A stretch of DNA of 64,000 bases from Phanerodontia chrysosporium (lineage: Eukaryota; Basidiomycota; Agaricomycetes; Polyporales; Phanerochaetaceae): positions 806,001-870,000 of the forward strand of contig MJGA01000001.1 of assembly GCA_001910725.1 (NCBI GenBank), in the 5' to 3' direction. The translations under genes were made by a program, and so were the position numbers. A model generated the notes under the pieces. The model did not search any database. It was not told where the DNA came from and was given only the letters and a program-made list of their open reading frames with translations. The stretch's first letter is position 1. Each line of letters opens with the position of its first letter. Shown here piece after piece: positions 35,059-43,153 of the stretch.

Positions 35059-35658
35059 TATCACAAAAATGCGCTGCCCTAGCGCCTATACACCAAACCA
35101 ACCAGCAATACTCACTGGCAAAGGTTTACTTGGACTACAAAGGGTGTAGCCAAGCTTGAAGACGAGGTATAGAGGCTAGAGAGGTGAGATGCGATGAGAT
35201 TGAAGCTGGGGAGGCACCCCCAGCCCTCAGGGTTTATATACATGTGCACCAGGTCCCCAGGGACCGGTGTTCAGGGTCCTAGCTATCTAATACCTACTAC
35301 GCTATTGGCTAGTGCCCTACAGGCATTCCTACATTCTCCTACACGTTCCTAAATGTTCCTACGATGTCCCAGAAACCTCCAGAACGTTCCAGCACTGTCC
35401 GGACCTGTCCAGAGACCTCCAGGACTTTCTAGTCCATTCCGGAGTGTCTCGGCGCTTCCAGACCCTTGCCTGCTTCTAGACCTTCGACCATGTGACCCTG
35501 GGATACCGCACGTGTGCGCATCACGTGACCGCCGTATCACGTGACCAGCCCCGAGCCTAGGGCTGTCACTCCAGCGCTTCTGCATGTCACAGTTCGAAGT
35601 AATCGCTTCTGTCCTCTACTGCCCCTAACCCTAAGGGTTGAGACGAAAAACTGTGACA
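35059..35658 (-). repeat. 3' LTR of the element
   Basis: In sense direction from TGTCACAG (at 35658) to TGTGATA (ending 35059). The ends are an imperfect inverted repeat, TGTCACA and TATCACA, so the LTR ends TG..TA, not TG..CA. The upstream part holds two TCACGTGA palindromes (35521-35528, 35537-35544), a CACGTG (35509-35514) and a telomere-like CCCTAACCCTAAGGG near 35625. Confidence 0.93.
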
Positions 35659-35693
35659 TTACCCCCAATTCTAGCTGAACCTCCTGGTGAAGC

Positions 35694-37610
35694 CTAAATA
35701 CCAGTGGAGCCAAAACCATTGCTGCTGCGAATGGTTGAGTCGAGGCGAGAAACCGGAGTTGGTTCGGCGTAGGAGATTCTTTCGAGCACGAGTTGAGCGA
35801 CACGATCACCCTTGTGGAATGTAAAGGTGTCGGGCGAGTTGTTGATGAGTAGAATTTTGAGCTCTCCTCGATAATCTCGGTCAATAACGCCTGCTCCTAT
35901 GTCGATGCCTCTGAGGCTGAGGCCACTCCGTGGTGCGACTCGAGCGTAGGTACCTGGTGGAGTACACATTCGAAGGCCAGTTGGCGCTAGCTTGCGATCA
36001 TGGGGCTTGAGCGTAAGGTCTTCCGTGATGAAAAGATCCAACCCTGCGCTTTCTGGCGAGCCACGTGAGGGGAGTTTTGCGTCCTTGTTCATGAGCTCGA
36101 CCTCGAACTGGTCGTCTGCTCCCCAAGATTGGAGTAGCGCGAGTTCGCGCACGAAAAACTCATCCTCCTCGTCGTGGTGGCGTTGCAGAAGGGAAATTGC
36201 CTTTGGCGCATCTGGGTATTTCTTGTGGAATTGTTTGACCTTCGCCATAGCGTGCTTGAGATTGGGCAAGTATTCCCATGTGTCGCTATGCTCGTCGTAG
36301 CCTCTCCACCGTACTCGGTACATAACACGACCTTTAGAGTCTGGCTGTGCATCTACGATCTGCTCGACCTCGTACTCCTCGTCATCACCCACACGAATGG
36401 GTGATAGGGGTTTGCGCGTGCGATTGGCAACCTCATCTTCGACGTGCTTTGTGAGCTTGCTTGCGTGGAAGACCGGGTGAATCTTCACATGGGCTGGTAA
36501 CTTCAGCTTGAAGGTAACCGGTCCCAGCTGCTCTACGATCTCGTAGGGGCCTACTCGCTTTGGTGCCAGTTTCTTGGAGGGAACCCGAAGGTTCAGATCT
36601 TTTGCGTTAAGCCAAACACGGTCTCCGACCTTGAACAAGAGTTCTGATTTACCTTGGTCGTAGTACCACTTCATTCGCTCTGCAGCCAGCACGAGCGCAG
36701 CTTTCGCCTGATCTTGGGCCTCCTGTCTAAGCTTCGTCCAGTCGTCCAGTTCTGACAACCTTGTAACACGGTCCTGCTCTGGGAACATGCGTGGATGACG
36801 GCCATATTCGACGAAGAATGGCGAGTTCTTGGTGCTTTCATGCGCCTGGTTGTTGTATGCAAACTCGGCAGAGGGCAAAAGGTACGCCCAGTCGTCCTGC
36901 CTGAAGCTTGTGTAGCAGCGCAGATACTGCTCCAATGACTGATTAACTCGCTCAGTCTGACCGTCTGCCTGAGGGTGAAACGCTGTAGTCATTGCTGACT
37001 TGATCCCCAAGAGTCTGCACCATTCCTGGAAGAGTTTCGCTGCGAACTGCGTTCCTCTATCCGAAATGATCTGTCTGGGGAGGCCGTGCAAAGGCCAAAC
37101 ACGCTCATAGAGCAAATTTCCCAGATCCTTGGCTGAAAACTCCTTGGTGATGGGGAGGAAATGTGCTCGCTTGGTTAAGCGGCAAACGACTACGAAGATA
37201 GCGTTATAACCGTCCGACTCGGGCAAGTCCGTGATCATATCGCATGAGATTATCTCCCAGGGTTCCGACGGAACCTCGTTCGGTTGTAGCAGGCCAGCAG
37301 GCTTCTGGTTGGCGTTTTTATGTGACTGGCAGACTTCGCAACCTGCGACGTACTTCTTGACGTAAACTGACATTCCTGGCCACCAGTAGTTGCGCAACAG
37401 CAACTCCAACGTCTTCCATCGTCCAGGGTGTCCAGCCCCAGGGAAGTCGTGGTGTAACTTGAGTAGATCTGCCCTAATCTTGTCGTCCTTGGGTACATAC
37501 ACCTTGCCTCGGTGCAGTAGTAGCCCATCCTCGAGGTGCCATTCCGCTAAGTCCTTCCCGAACTCTCTTGGTCCTTTCTCGTGGTCCATAACACTTGGTG
37601 ACTCTGTCAT
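35694..37610 (-). CDS. Integrase with chromodomain and C-terminal dUTPase
   Basis: 638 residues. An HHCC zinc finger (His 53-61, Cys 91 and Cys 94) is followed by the catalytic core with D124, D184 and E220 (D,D-35-E). The GPYEI..FHASKLTKH segment, residues about 354-389, precedes a chromodomain (412-455, YEVEQIVDAQ..YRVRWRGYDEHSDTWEYL). Residues 505-638 are a dUTPase with all five motifs: SAGLDLF (521-527), PRSGLS, GAGVIDRDYRGEL, RVAQLVLERI and SSNGFGSTG. The whole frame is intact and ends 36 bases from the LTR. The reading before Met is open for a few codons (EDQYKPSW) and then stops, where RNase H should be. Confidence 0.95.
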   Translation of the reverse strand: MTESPSVMDHEKGPREFGKDLAEWHLEDGLLLHRGKVYVPKDDKIRADLLKLHHDFPGAGHPGRWKTLELLLRNYWWPGMSVYVKKYVAGCEVCQSHKNANQKPAGLLQPNEVPSEPWEIISCDMITDLPESDGYNAIFVVVCRLTKRAHFLPITKEFSAKDLGNLLYERVWPLHGLPRQIISDRGTQFAAKLFQEWCRLLGIKSAMTTAFHPQADGQTERVNQSLEQYLRCYTSFRQDDWAYLLPSAEFAYNNQAHESTKNSPFFVEYGRHPRMFPEQDRVTRLSELDDWTKLRQEAQDQAKAALVLAAERMKWYYDQGKSELLFKVGDRVWLNAKDLNLRVPSKKLAPKRVGPYEIVEQLGPVTFKLKLPAHVKIHPVFHASKLTKHVEDEVANRTRKPLSPIRVGDDEEYEVEQIVDAQPDSKGRVMYRVRWRGYDEHSDTWEYLPNLKHAMAKVKQFHKKYPDAPKAISLLQRHHDEEDEFFVRELALLQSWGADDQFEVELMNKDAKLPSRGSPESAGLDLFITEDLTLKPHDRKLAPTGLRMCTPPGTYARVAPRSGLSLRGIDIGAGVIDRDYRGELKILLINNSPDTFTFHKGDRVAQLVLERISYAEPTPVSRLDSTIRSSNGFGSTGI

Positions 37611-38383
37611 CCAACTGGGCTTGTATTGATCCTCTTGCTAGCCTCTTGCTAGTGTCCCTTATCGCTGAATGGCCAGATTGCCTTGGGCTCGTATCGTGCA
37701 GAATTCTGGCTTCTCAATGTGGTTTCCACGATTATGGCAATCTACCCCCAATTCAGGATATGGCCTCCTGGACATAGGATCAGCCCCTTCTCAGGCTAGT
37801 GCGTCCAATTCCAACGAGTGTAGGCCGACTCCAAGAGTCTATGCATAGCCAATATAGGTAAAAGCCCTTCTGACCCAACTGCTGCAGTCGCTCTCAGCAT
37901 CCTGAAGTATCTGGGATTATACCCTGAATGCTAACTCCAACTAGGTGTTGCAAACATCTTCAGGTTGAGAGACACTGCCCTGTCGCTTGCTCAGCAAGCA
38001 ACCCAAAACTTCTGCTTCAGTACCTTGAAGCTAAGTTGTGGAGCCCTCCCCAAGGGTACCAGTACCTCGGTGCCTAGGGACCTGCACTATCTGACTAACT
38101 CGTCCAATAAATGGCACAACACTGGGCCTTCTAAGTAGTAATACTCGCCCTACTTTGGTTCTCAACAGTTGAGAGGCTCCAAAGTTCTGTCAGATAGCCG
38201 AAACTGAGGGGCACAACACTGGAATCTTTGATTCCTCCCTTCTGGCAACTTAACTGCCCAAAACTGTGGCCAATCTGAGGTGGTGCAAGCGACAGTTAGA
38301 GCCTAAGCTCTGCTCTTTCCTTCTCGAAGTCCTAGTTCATCAGTTCTTCGGGTTCTGCTTATGCTGCCCATGCTCATCCCAGT
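37611..38383 (-). other. Non-coding filler in place of reverse transcriptase and RNase H
   Basis: About 770 bases without any long open frame on the minus strand. I find no polymerase signature (such as a YxDD box) and no RNase H motif. It contains short internal echoes such as GCACAACACTGG (twice, near 38110 and 38210). The normal gene order demands about 1.7-2 kb of polymerase here. Origin unknown: a decayed stretch or sequence picked up when the polymerase was lost. Confidence 0.65.
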
Positions 38384-38746
38384 CTATTCTTTGATTAGAC
38401 CTCTTTGAGCAGCTAAGGCCGAGGAAATGTCCTTTCCACCCAGATCTGTAATGAGATATGCTTGTCTGGAGACATGGTCCCCTACGGCTACGTCGAGCCA
38501 AGCGTACTCCTCAATACTGCCACACTTGTTCCTGGAGTCATCTGCGTTGTAAACGCGTATCTCCCTGGCCAGCTGGTTCGTCTTCAGCTTATGCTTCTTG
38601 ACGAAGCGATGGCTAATGAACACAGCATAGGCCCCTGAATCAACCAGCGCGGTAGTCTGCACTCTGATTTCCTTACCCTGACTCAAAGTTACTGGAACGA
38701 TAAAGCTCGATTTAGAGGGTAAACTAGAGACTTTTCTCGATTCCAA
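38384..38746 (-). CDS. Retropepsin-like protease fragment of Pol
   Basis: Aspartic protease with VDSGAYAVFISHRFVKKHKL (DSG active site) and a second conserved part YAWLDVAVGDHV. The frame stays open upstream past the first Met to the end of gag (SGPFLDFLYPPDSVECIRSV), one base back from the gag frame. Gag-Pol fusion by a -1 shift at the TTTT run (38836-38839) is therefore likely. It ends shortly after LITDLGGKDI, where the polymerase linker should begin; SSALAAQRGLIKE and the stop belong to the filler. Confidence 0.8.
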   Translation of the reverse strand: MESRKVSSLPSKSSFIVPVTLSQGKEIRVQTTALVDSGAYAVFISHRFVKKHKLKTNQLAREIRVYNADDSRNKCGSIEEYAWLDVAVGDHVSRQAYLITDLGGKDISSALAAQRGLIKE

Positions 38747-38817
38747 AACTGATCTAATACATTCTACTGAGTCGGGAGGGTAAAGGAAATCTAAAAACGG
38801 ACCAGATGTCGCAGACT

Positions 38818-40398
38818 CTACATCGGTCCCTGCAGAAAATCCTCATCGTCTGAGAATACCACGCGGTTAATCTTCTGCGCCTTCTCCTTCGAAGACGACT
38901 TCTTCTTTTGCTTGGTCTTGGGGGTATCTTCTTCTTCTGAGCTGTCCGAGCTCGACTCCTCGTCAGAGGCTACCTCCTGGAATCTCTCCGAGTCGCTGGC
39001 GTACACCTCGCGCACACTGCTCTTCGTGTGGCGAGAGCCCTTATCCTTCTCCTTTCCCTTTGAAGACGAAGCCTTTGACGAACTGGCCACTGGTGCATTG
39101 GTGGTTTTACTCGACGACGTCGAAGAACCTGAGTTGTTTTTCTTCGATGGACACTCCTTGGCGATGTGGCCTTTGCCTCCACACTGAGCGCAGCAGCCTT
39201 TCTTCTTCGCTTCTTCGAACGACATGGCAACCTTCTGAACTTTGGCTGTCTTGCCCTTGCCCCGGGCTGAGCCCTTCTTCAAGGCGTCGACATCCATGGC
39301 GTCAGGGTCTTTCGACGACTGAGGCTGTCCAGAGAGTACGGTGCCCGTCAAGAGACGTTGATCCTGCAGAATCTCCTGAACATCCTTCAACCAACCATCC
39401 CAGGTCGTAGCCCACTGAGCACGACCACGGGCTGCCAGCACATCGGCGGCGGCACGAGGGGTATGGGCATAGGCCTTGACCAACAGTTCTTCGTTGGAGA
39501 AGCCGGTTTGGCGAGCCAGCGAACGGAAACGAGCAGCAAACTCGTTGAAAGTCTTCTCGTTCGTCCCTTTCTTGCTGACAAGCTGCTCAAACTCTGCCCT
39601 TGCCCTGTCCTTCTTGTCGGTCTGTTGGAATCCTTTCTGGAGTTCGTTCACAAAGTTGGTCCAAGTACCAAGGGGCTTGGAGTCTGCCACCTTGTCGAAG
39701 TACTCTTGCATGACCTTCTTTGCTGAACCTCGCAGGTAAGTCATCGCCGTCTCTATCTTCTTTTCGTCGTCCATTACGCCACGGTGGCGCAACCAGAGTG
39801 CCATCGACTCGAGCCAGTCATCCAGCTTGCTAGCCTTATCACCATTAAAGGTGTCAGGCTCCTTCATGGTAGGGAACAAAGACTGAGACAACCCAACGTT
39901 GCCTCCACTAGTGCCTTGCTGAACCAACACTTTCAAGCTCTCGTTCTCCTGCTTCAGCACCTGCATAGCGTTCTGCAAAACGCGATTTTGGTTCTGAGCC
40001 TCTGCTATCTGCGCAGACAAGTGCTGTCTAGTCTGCTCAAGAATGTCTATCTGCTCCTGAAGTGTCTTGGCCTCGGTTTTGCGTTTGCGAAGGGCTTCCT
40101 TCAAGCGAAGGACTTCTGAACCCATTTCCGACCTTACTTGAGCTATCTCAGCCTTTACCCAGTTACCCAGGCTGTCAACGAGGGCCTTAAAGTCGCCAGG
40201 AGTCAGTCCTTCCTGAGCGGCTTGTACCCATGACTGGCTGTACTCTTCGTAAGAGGTCGAAAGCGGCGCAGCGGCCAAAACTGGGGTAGGGCCTCCCTCA
40301 GCCATAGAGCCAAGTTCTAACGCTCCCCAAGGGTCCATGCCACTTGAACTCGAAGCAGAACGCAAACCAAAGTCGACAGGATTTGAATTGAGCGACAT
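38818..40398 (-). CDS. Gag polyprotein
   Basis: 526 residues, intact. A coiled coil (about 85-170, KEALRKRKTEAKTLQEQIDI) precedes the capsid-like retrotransposon gag domain (TFNGDKASKLDDWLESMALW, then TNFVNELQKGFQQTDKKDRA, FNEFAARFRSLARQTGFSNE). A basic linker follows, then a CCHC zinc knuckle CAQCGGKGHIAKEC, and an acidic Ser-rich tail ending DEDFLQGPM. Standard for Ty3-like elements, with a long coiled N-terminus. Confidence 0.93.
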   Translation of the reverse strand: MSLNSNPVDFGLRSASSSSGMDPWGALELGSMAEGGPTPVLAAAPLSTSYEEYSQSWVQAAQEGLTPGDFKALVDSLGNWVKAEIAQVRSEMGSEVLRLKEALRKRKTEAKTLQEQIDILEQTRQHLSAQIAEAQNQNRVLQNAMQVLKQENESLKVLVQQGTSGGNVGLSQSLFPTMKEPDTFNGDKASKLDDWLESMALWLRHRGVMDDEKKIETAMTYLRGSAKKVMQEYFDKVADSKPLGTWTNFVNELQKGFQQTDKKDRARAEFEQLVSKKGTNEKTFNEFAARFRSLARQTGFSNEELLVKAYAHTPRAAADVLAARGRAQWATTWDGWLKDVQEILQDQRLLTGTVLSGQPQSSKDPDAMDVDALKKGSARGKGKTAKVQKVAMSFEEAKKKGCCAQCGGKGHIAKECPSKKNNSGSSTSSSKTTNAPVASSSKASSSKGKEKDKGSRHTKSSVREVYASDSERFQEVASDEESSSDSSEEEDTPKTKQKKKSSSKEKAQKINRVVFSDDEDFLQGPM

Positions 40399-40427
40399 CT
40401 TGATTCAAAAACGCGCAGATACAAAAA

Positions 40428-41240
40428 CTAATCGAGGTTCTTCTCCAAAAACAACCAATCTTCACCCAACTCCTGAATCAGCTCCCTGCAATGCTCAGCA
40501 AAGCGTGGCTTAAGCTCAGCGAAGCTATGTGCGCCTGCCTTCTTCAAATCCCTCGAAATCTTCTTCCACTCCCTCGTGGTGTACTCCTTCGTCTCGACGA
40601 TGGTCTGAAGGTGTTTGCGAATGTTGTCGAACCTCTCCTTGAACAAGCCCAAGATGTAGAGCTCGTGTTCAGTCAACCCAACTCGAAAACGCTGCTCGTC
40701 TAGCTTCTGAAAGAACGGACCCAAGTGGTTAAGGGCGCCGTTGAACTTTCGTCCGTAGTCGCGCAGCTGATGGACCTGAGTATTGGTGTGAAAGCGAAGG
40801 TCCTTGGGAATGGGTTTGACTTCGATGGGGGGAGTAGGGGGAGGTTCAATACGTTCGATGAGGGGTAGAGGGGGAGGGGCGTTCGCGATGCGATCGAGTA
40901 GGCGGCGCTTGCGCTGTTCGTTGCGATAGTCTTCGAGCTGAAGCTGGTGCTTGAAGTCGTTCAAGTCTGCTTCACGAGCAAGCCTTTTACGACGACCAGG
41001 GACAGGGGTGTAGGGTGTAGTGCGAGGTTTGTACGCAGGGCGCGGCTTCCCAACGTCTTTGAAGCGGTGAAGGTTGGAGATCTTGATGCGCTCAAGCAAG
41101 GGTTTGCCAGAGCTCTCGTCCTTAGCAAGGACAAAACGGTTCCTAGCAGCTTTAGGCACTAGTAAACACGGGTCAGCCTGTGTACACAAGCCAGAAAACT
41201 TCTCCACACAGGCAAAGCGCAAGGCTTTCCTGCCAGCCAA
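40428..41240 (-). CDS. Unrecognised 270-residue ORF between 5' LTR and gag
   Basis: Intact frame from MAGRKALRFACVEKFSGL to FLEKNLD, 29 bases before the gag start. Basic N-terminal half with RRKRLAREADLNDFKHQLQL, a Pro-rich hinge (PPPLPLIERIEPPPTPPIEV), and a helical C-terminal half (LGPFFQKLDEQRFRVGLTEH, IRKHLQTIVETKEYTTREWK). No Cys/His knuckle or enzyme motif. Most Ty3-like elements have nothing here but a leader. An RNA-binding or Gag-helper protein is a guess only. Confidence 0.7.
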   Translation of the reverse strand: MAGRKALRFACVEKFSGLCTQADPCLLVPKAARNRFVLAKDESSGKPLLERIKISNLHRFKDVGKPRPAYKPRTTPYTPVPGRRKRLAREADLNDFKHQLQLEDYRNEQRKRRLLDRIANAPPPLPLIERIEPPPTPPIEVKPIPKDLRFHTNTQVHQLRDYGRKFNGALNHLGPFFQKLDEQRFRVGLTEHELYILGLFKERFDNIRKHLQTIVETKEYTTREWKKISRDLKKAGAHSFAELKPRFAEHCRELIQELGEDWLFLEKNLD

Positions 41241-41536
41241 CCCTCAACGAAGAGAAAGGGGTATTACTGCGGGTTTCCACGCCACGCAGCTAAAACTGGT
41301 TGGACAGGGTATTACACCCTTAGTCCAGCACTACAACAGGGGTTACTCGTCCGCAGGCAAAGCCCTCTGAGGTGGGTTACACCACGTTCCCCTGTCTGTA
41401 CCTAAAAAGGTACTATAGTGCCCACTTACGCCTGTGGATCGGCAAAAAACTGAACAAAGCGCAAAAGCACTTGTTCAAACAAGCCCCCAGAACCCAAAGC
41501 AATAACCTAGGCCACCAAAGGTGGAGTAGGTTGGCT

Positions 41537-41547
41537 AGCTTCAATCT
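41537..41547 (-). other. Primer-binding site for self-priming
   Basis: In sense direction AGATTGAAGCT starts two bases after the 5' LTR. It is the exact complement of AGCTTCAATCT at 41698-41688, which lies where transcription should start, 33 bases after the start of the TATA box. This matches the Tf1/sushi arrangement, in which the first 11 bases of the RNA fold back to prime. It does not begin with the TGG of a tRNA primer site. Confidence 0.75.
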
Positions 41548-41549
41548 TC

Positions 41550-42149
41550 TATCACAAAAATGCGCTGCCCTAGCGCCTATACACCAAACCAACCAGCAAT
41601 ACTCACTGGCAAAGGTTTACTTGGACTACAAAGGGTGTAGCCAAGCTTGAAGACGAGGTATAGAGGCTAGAGAGGTGAGATGCGATGAGATTGAAGCTGG
41701 GGAGGCACCCCCAGCCCTCAGGGTTTATATACATGTGCACCAGGTCCCCAGGGACCGGTGTTCAGGGTCCTAGCTATCTAATACCTACTACGCTATTGGC
41801 TAGTGCCCTACAGGCATTCCTACATTCTCCTACACGTTCCTAAATGTTCCTACGATGTCCCAGAAACCTCCAGAACGTTCCAGCACTGTCCGGACCTGTC
41901 CAGAGACCTCCAGGACTTTCTAGTCCATTCCGGAGTGTCTCGGCGCTTCCAGACCCTTGCCTGCTTCTAGACCTTCGACCATGTGACCCTGGGATACCGC
42001 ACGTGTGCGCATCACGTGACCGCCGTATCACGTGACCAGCCCCGAGCCTAGGGCTGTCACTCCAGCGCTTCTGCATGTCACAGTTCGAAGTAATCGCTTC
42101 TGTCCTCTACTGCCCCTAACCCTAAGGGTTGAGACGAAAAACTGTGACA
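41550..42149 (-). repeat. 5' LTR of the element
   Basis: Same 600 bases as 35059-35658; I saw no mismatch on reading both through. In sense direction U3 runs from 42149 to about 41699, and R-U5 from 41698 to 41550. Confidence 0.93.
41688..41731 (-). promoter_or_regulatory. LTR TATA box and predicted transcription start
   Basis: TATATAAA (41731-41724 on the minus strand), then a C/G-rich spacer, then AGCTTCAATCT (41698-41688). The first A is 33 bases from the start of the TATA box. The same layout recurs in the solo LTR. Confidence 0.7.
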
Positions 42150-42154
42150 TGAAC
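42150..42154 (+). repeat. Right target-site duplication TGAAC
   Basis: Direct repeat of 35054-35058. Confidence 0.9.
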
Positions 42155-43153
42155 CCTACGAGAAGCCATGTAGCAATCTCATGCTCACATGTTAGAGCAA
42201 GAAATACCATGCCAAAAAAATCTTTATATCAGCAGGCATTGAGAAATAGCCATCAGGTAGCAAAGAAAAGTATGTGTGTTCTCTTTGCTTTAAAAATCTC
42301 AGTGCTTATACTTTTATATAATTAATGTAGAGCTCAGATGGCAATTACCCAAAGAAGCATATCTTACTTCAACTCAAGTTCAGTTGTTGCTAGAGTCATC
42401 TCTGCGACATCTTCTTCAAGATGTTGTCAACACACCTCCACCCCCAAACACTCAGCAAGCCCCTCTCCACACCTGCTCACCAGCACTACCCTGTTCATTT
42501 ACTCAGCCTGAGAAGATGCCTTCTTCCATTTCTTTACTTTGTTCCAAACGAAAGGCCTTATTTGAAGATATCACATTTTCTTCAAAGCGACATCACTCTA
42601 ATAGCTCCAGCATCAACATGCTATCTACAAGCCCATCACAAAGTGCCATGCTTAGTGGTGTACCTTATTGTAGTGGTATGTGCTTACCTTAAGATTTATT
42701 TACATGCTTCAAGGCAGAACACTAAAACAAAGCCACTAGATTCTTCTTATGGATACTGGAGCCTTTCAGACAGAGCAGCTGATACTTGGCTTGCAAAGTT
42801 AAAGGTGTTCCTCAAGTTTGGTGCAAGAATTGCAGAGAGCATGCACCAGCCCAGGCATAAGTACCATGCTGCACTGAGAAGTGCACAAGAAGAGGTGCAA
42901 CATATGCGCAGCTCTATAAAAATGATGGATGCAGAGGTATTGGAGGTAAGCTTCAGTTCTACTACATTTGATGCAGAAGAGCTGATATATGGTGGGTTAT
43001 CACCAACAGAGAATTGAACTTTATATGCAGCTTGCTGAAGCACTCAAGCCCTATCACTTTGATGATAAGTGGGAGGAAAAGGGCCTTAAGCTGGTGCAAG
43101 ATGTGCAGGAAATTATGGAAGCTGTAAAGAGGAAAGTGGAGAATAGGCAGTAG

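Larger units (their letters stand above)
35059..42149 (-). mobile_element. Ty3-like chromodomain LTR retrotransposon lacking reverse transcriptase
   Basis: 7091 bases, minus-strand sense, bounded by two 600-base LTRs and a TGAAC duplication. Order in sense direction: 5' LTR, self-priming binding site, an unrecognised ORF, Gag, protease, a 770-base non-coding stretch where reverse transcriptase and RNase H should be, integrase-chromodomain-dUTPase, a G-rich purine tract (GGGGGTAA) and the 3' LTR. I could find no difference between the two LTRs by eye, so insertion should be recent. Chromodomain, gene order and self-priming site place it with the Tf1/sushi-like chromoviruses. The missing polymerase means it must have moved using enzyme from another element, or lost it after insertion. 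Confidence 0.92.
34690..43153 (+). pseudogene. AT-rich seven-exon gene of unknown function, interrupted in exon 4 by the LTR element
   Basis: Exons that keep one frame: 34690-34701, 34763-34793, 34844-34933, 34982-35058 joined to 42155-42269 (exon 4, split by the element and one copy of its TGAAC duplication), 42331-42659, 42718-42945 and 43031-43153. Introns are 48-85 bases and gt..ag, with donors gtaagc, gttact, gtaagt, gtatgt, gtacct and gtaagc. The sum is 1005 bases, 334 codons plus stop. Start MQKKCTNPDFVIDK; later VVNTPPPPNTQQAPLH, SSYGYWSLSDRAADTW, a helical stretch KVFLKFGARIAESMHQP and end EIMEAVKRKVENRQ. I recognise no domain. Base use is much more AT-rich than in flanking genes. 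With a 7-kb insert in an exon it is unlikely to make full-length protein. Confidence 0.6.

Noticed and set aside
35349..35585. Small ORFs inside the LTRs (also at 41840-42210)
   Set aside because: Identical in both LTRs by duplication and without protein-like composition; LTR sequence, not genes.
35600..35658. Telomere-like repeats as evidence of a chromosome end
   Set aside because: Only two to three units, inside an LTR, with ordinary genes on both sides.
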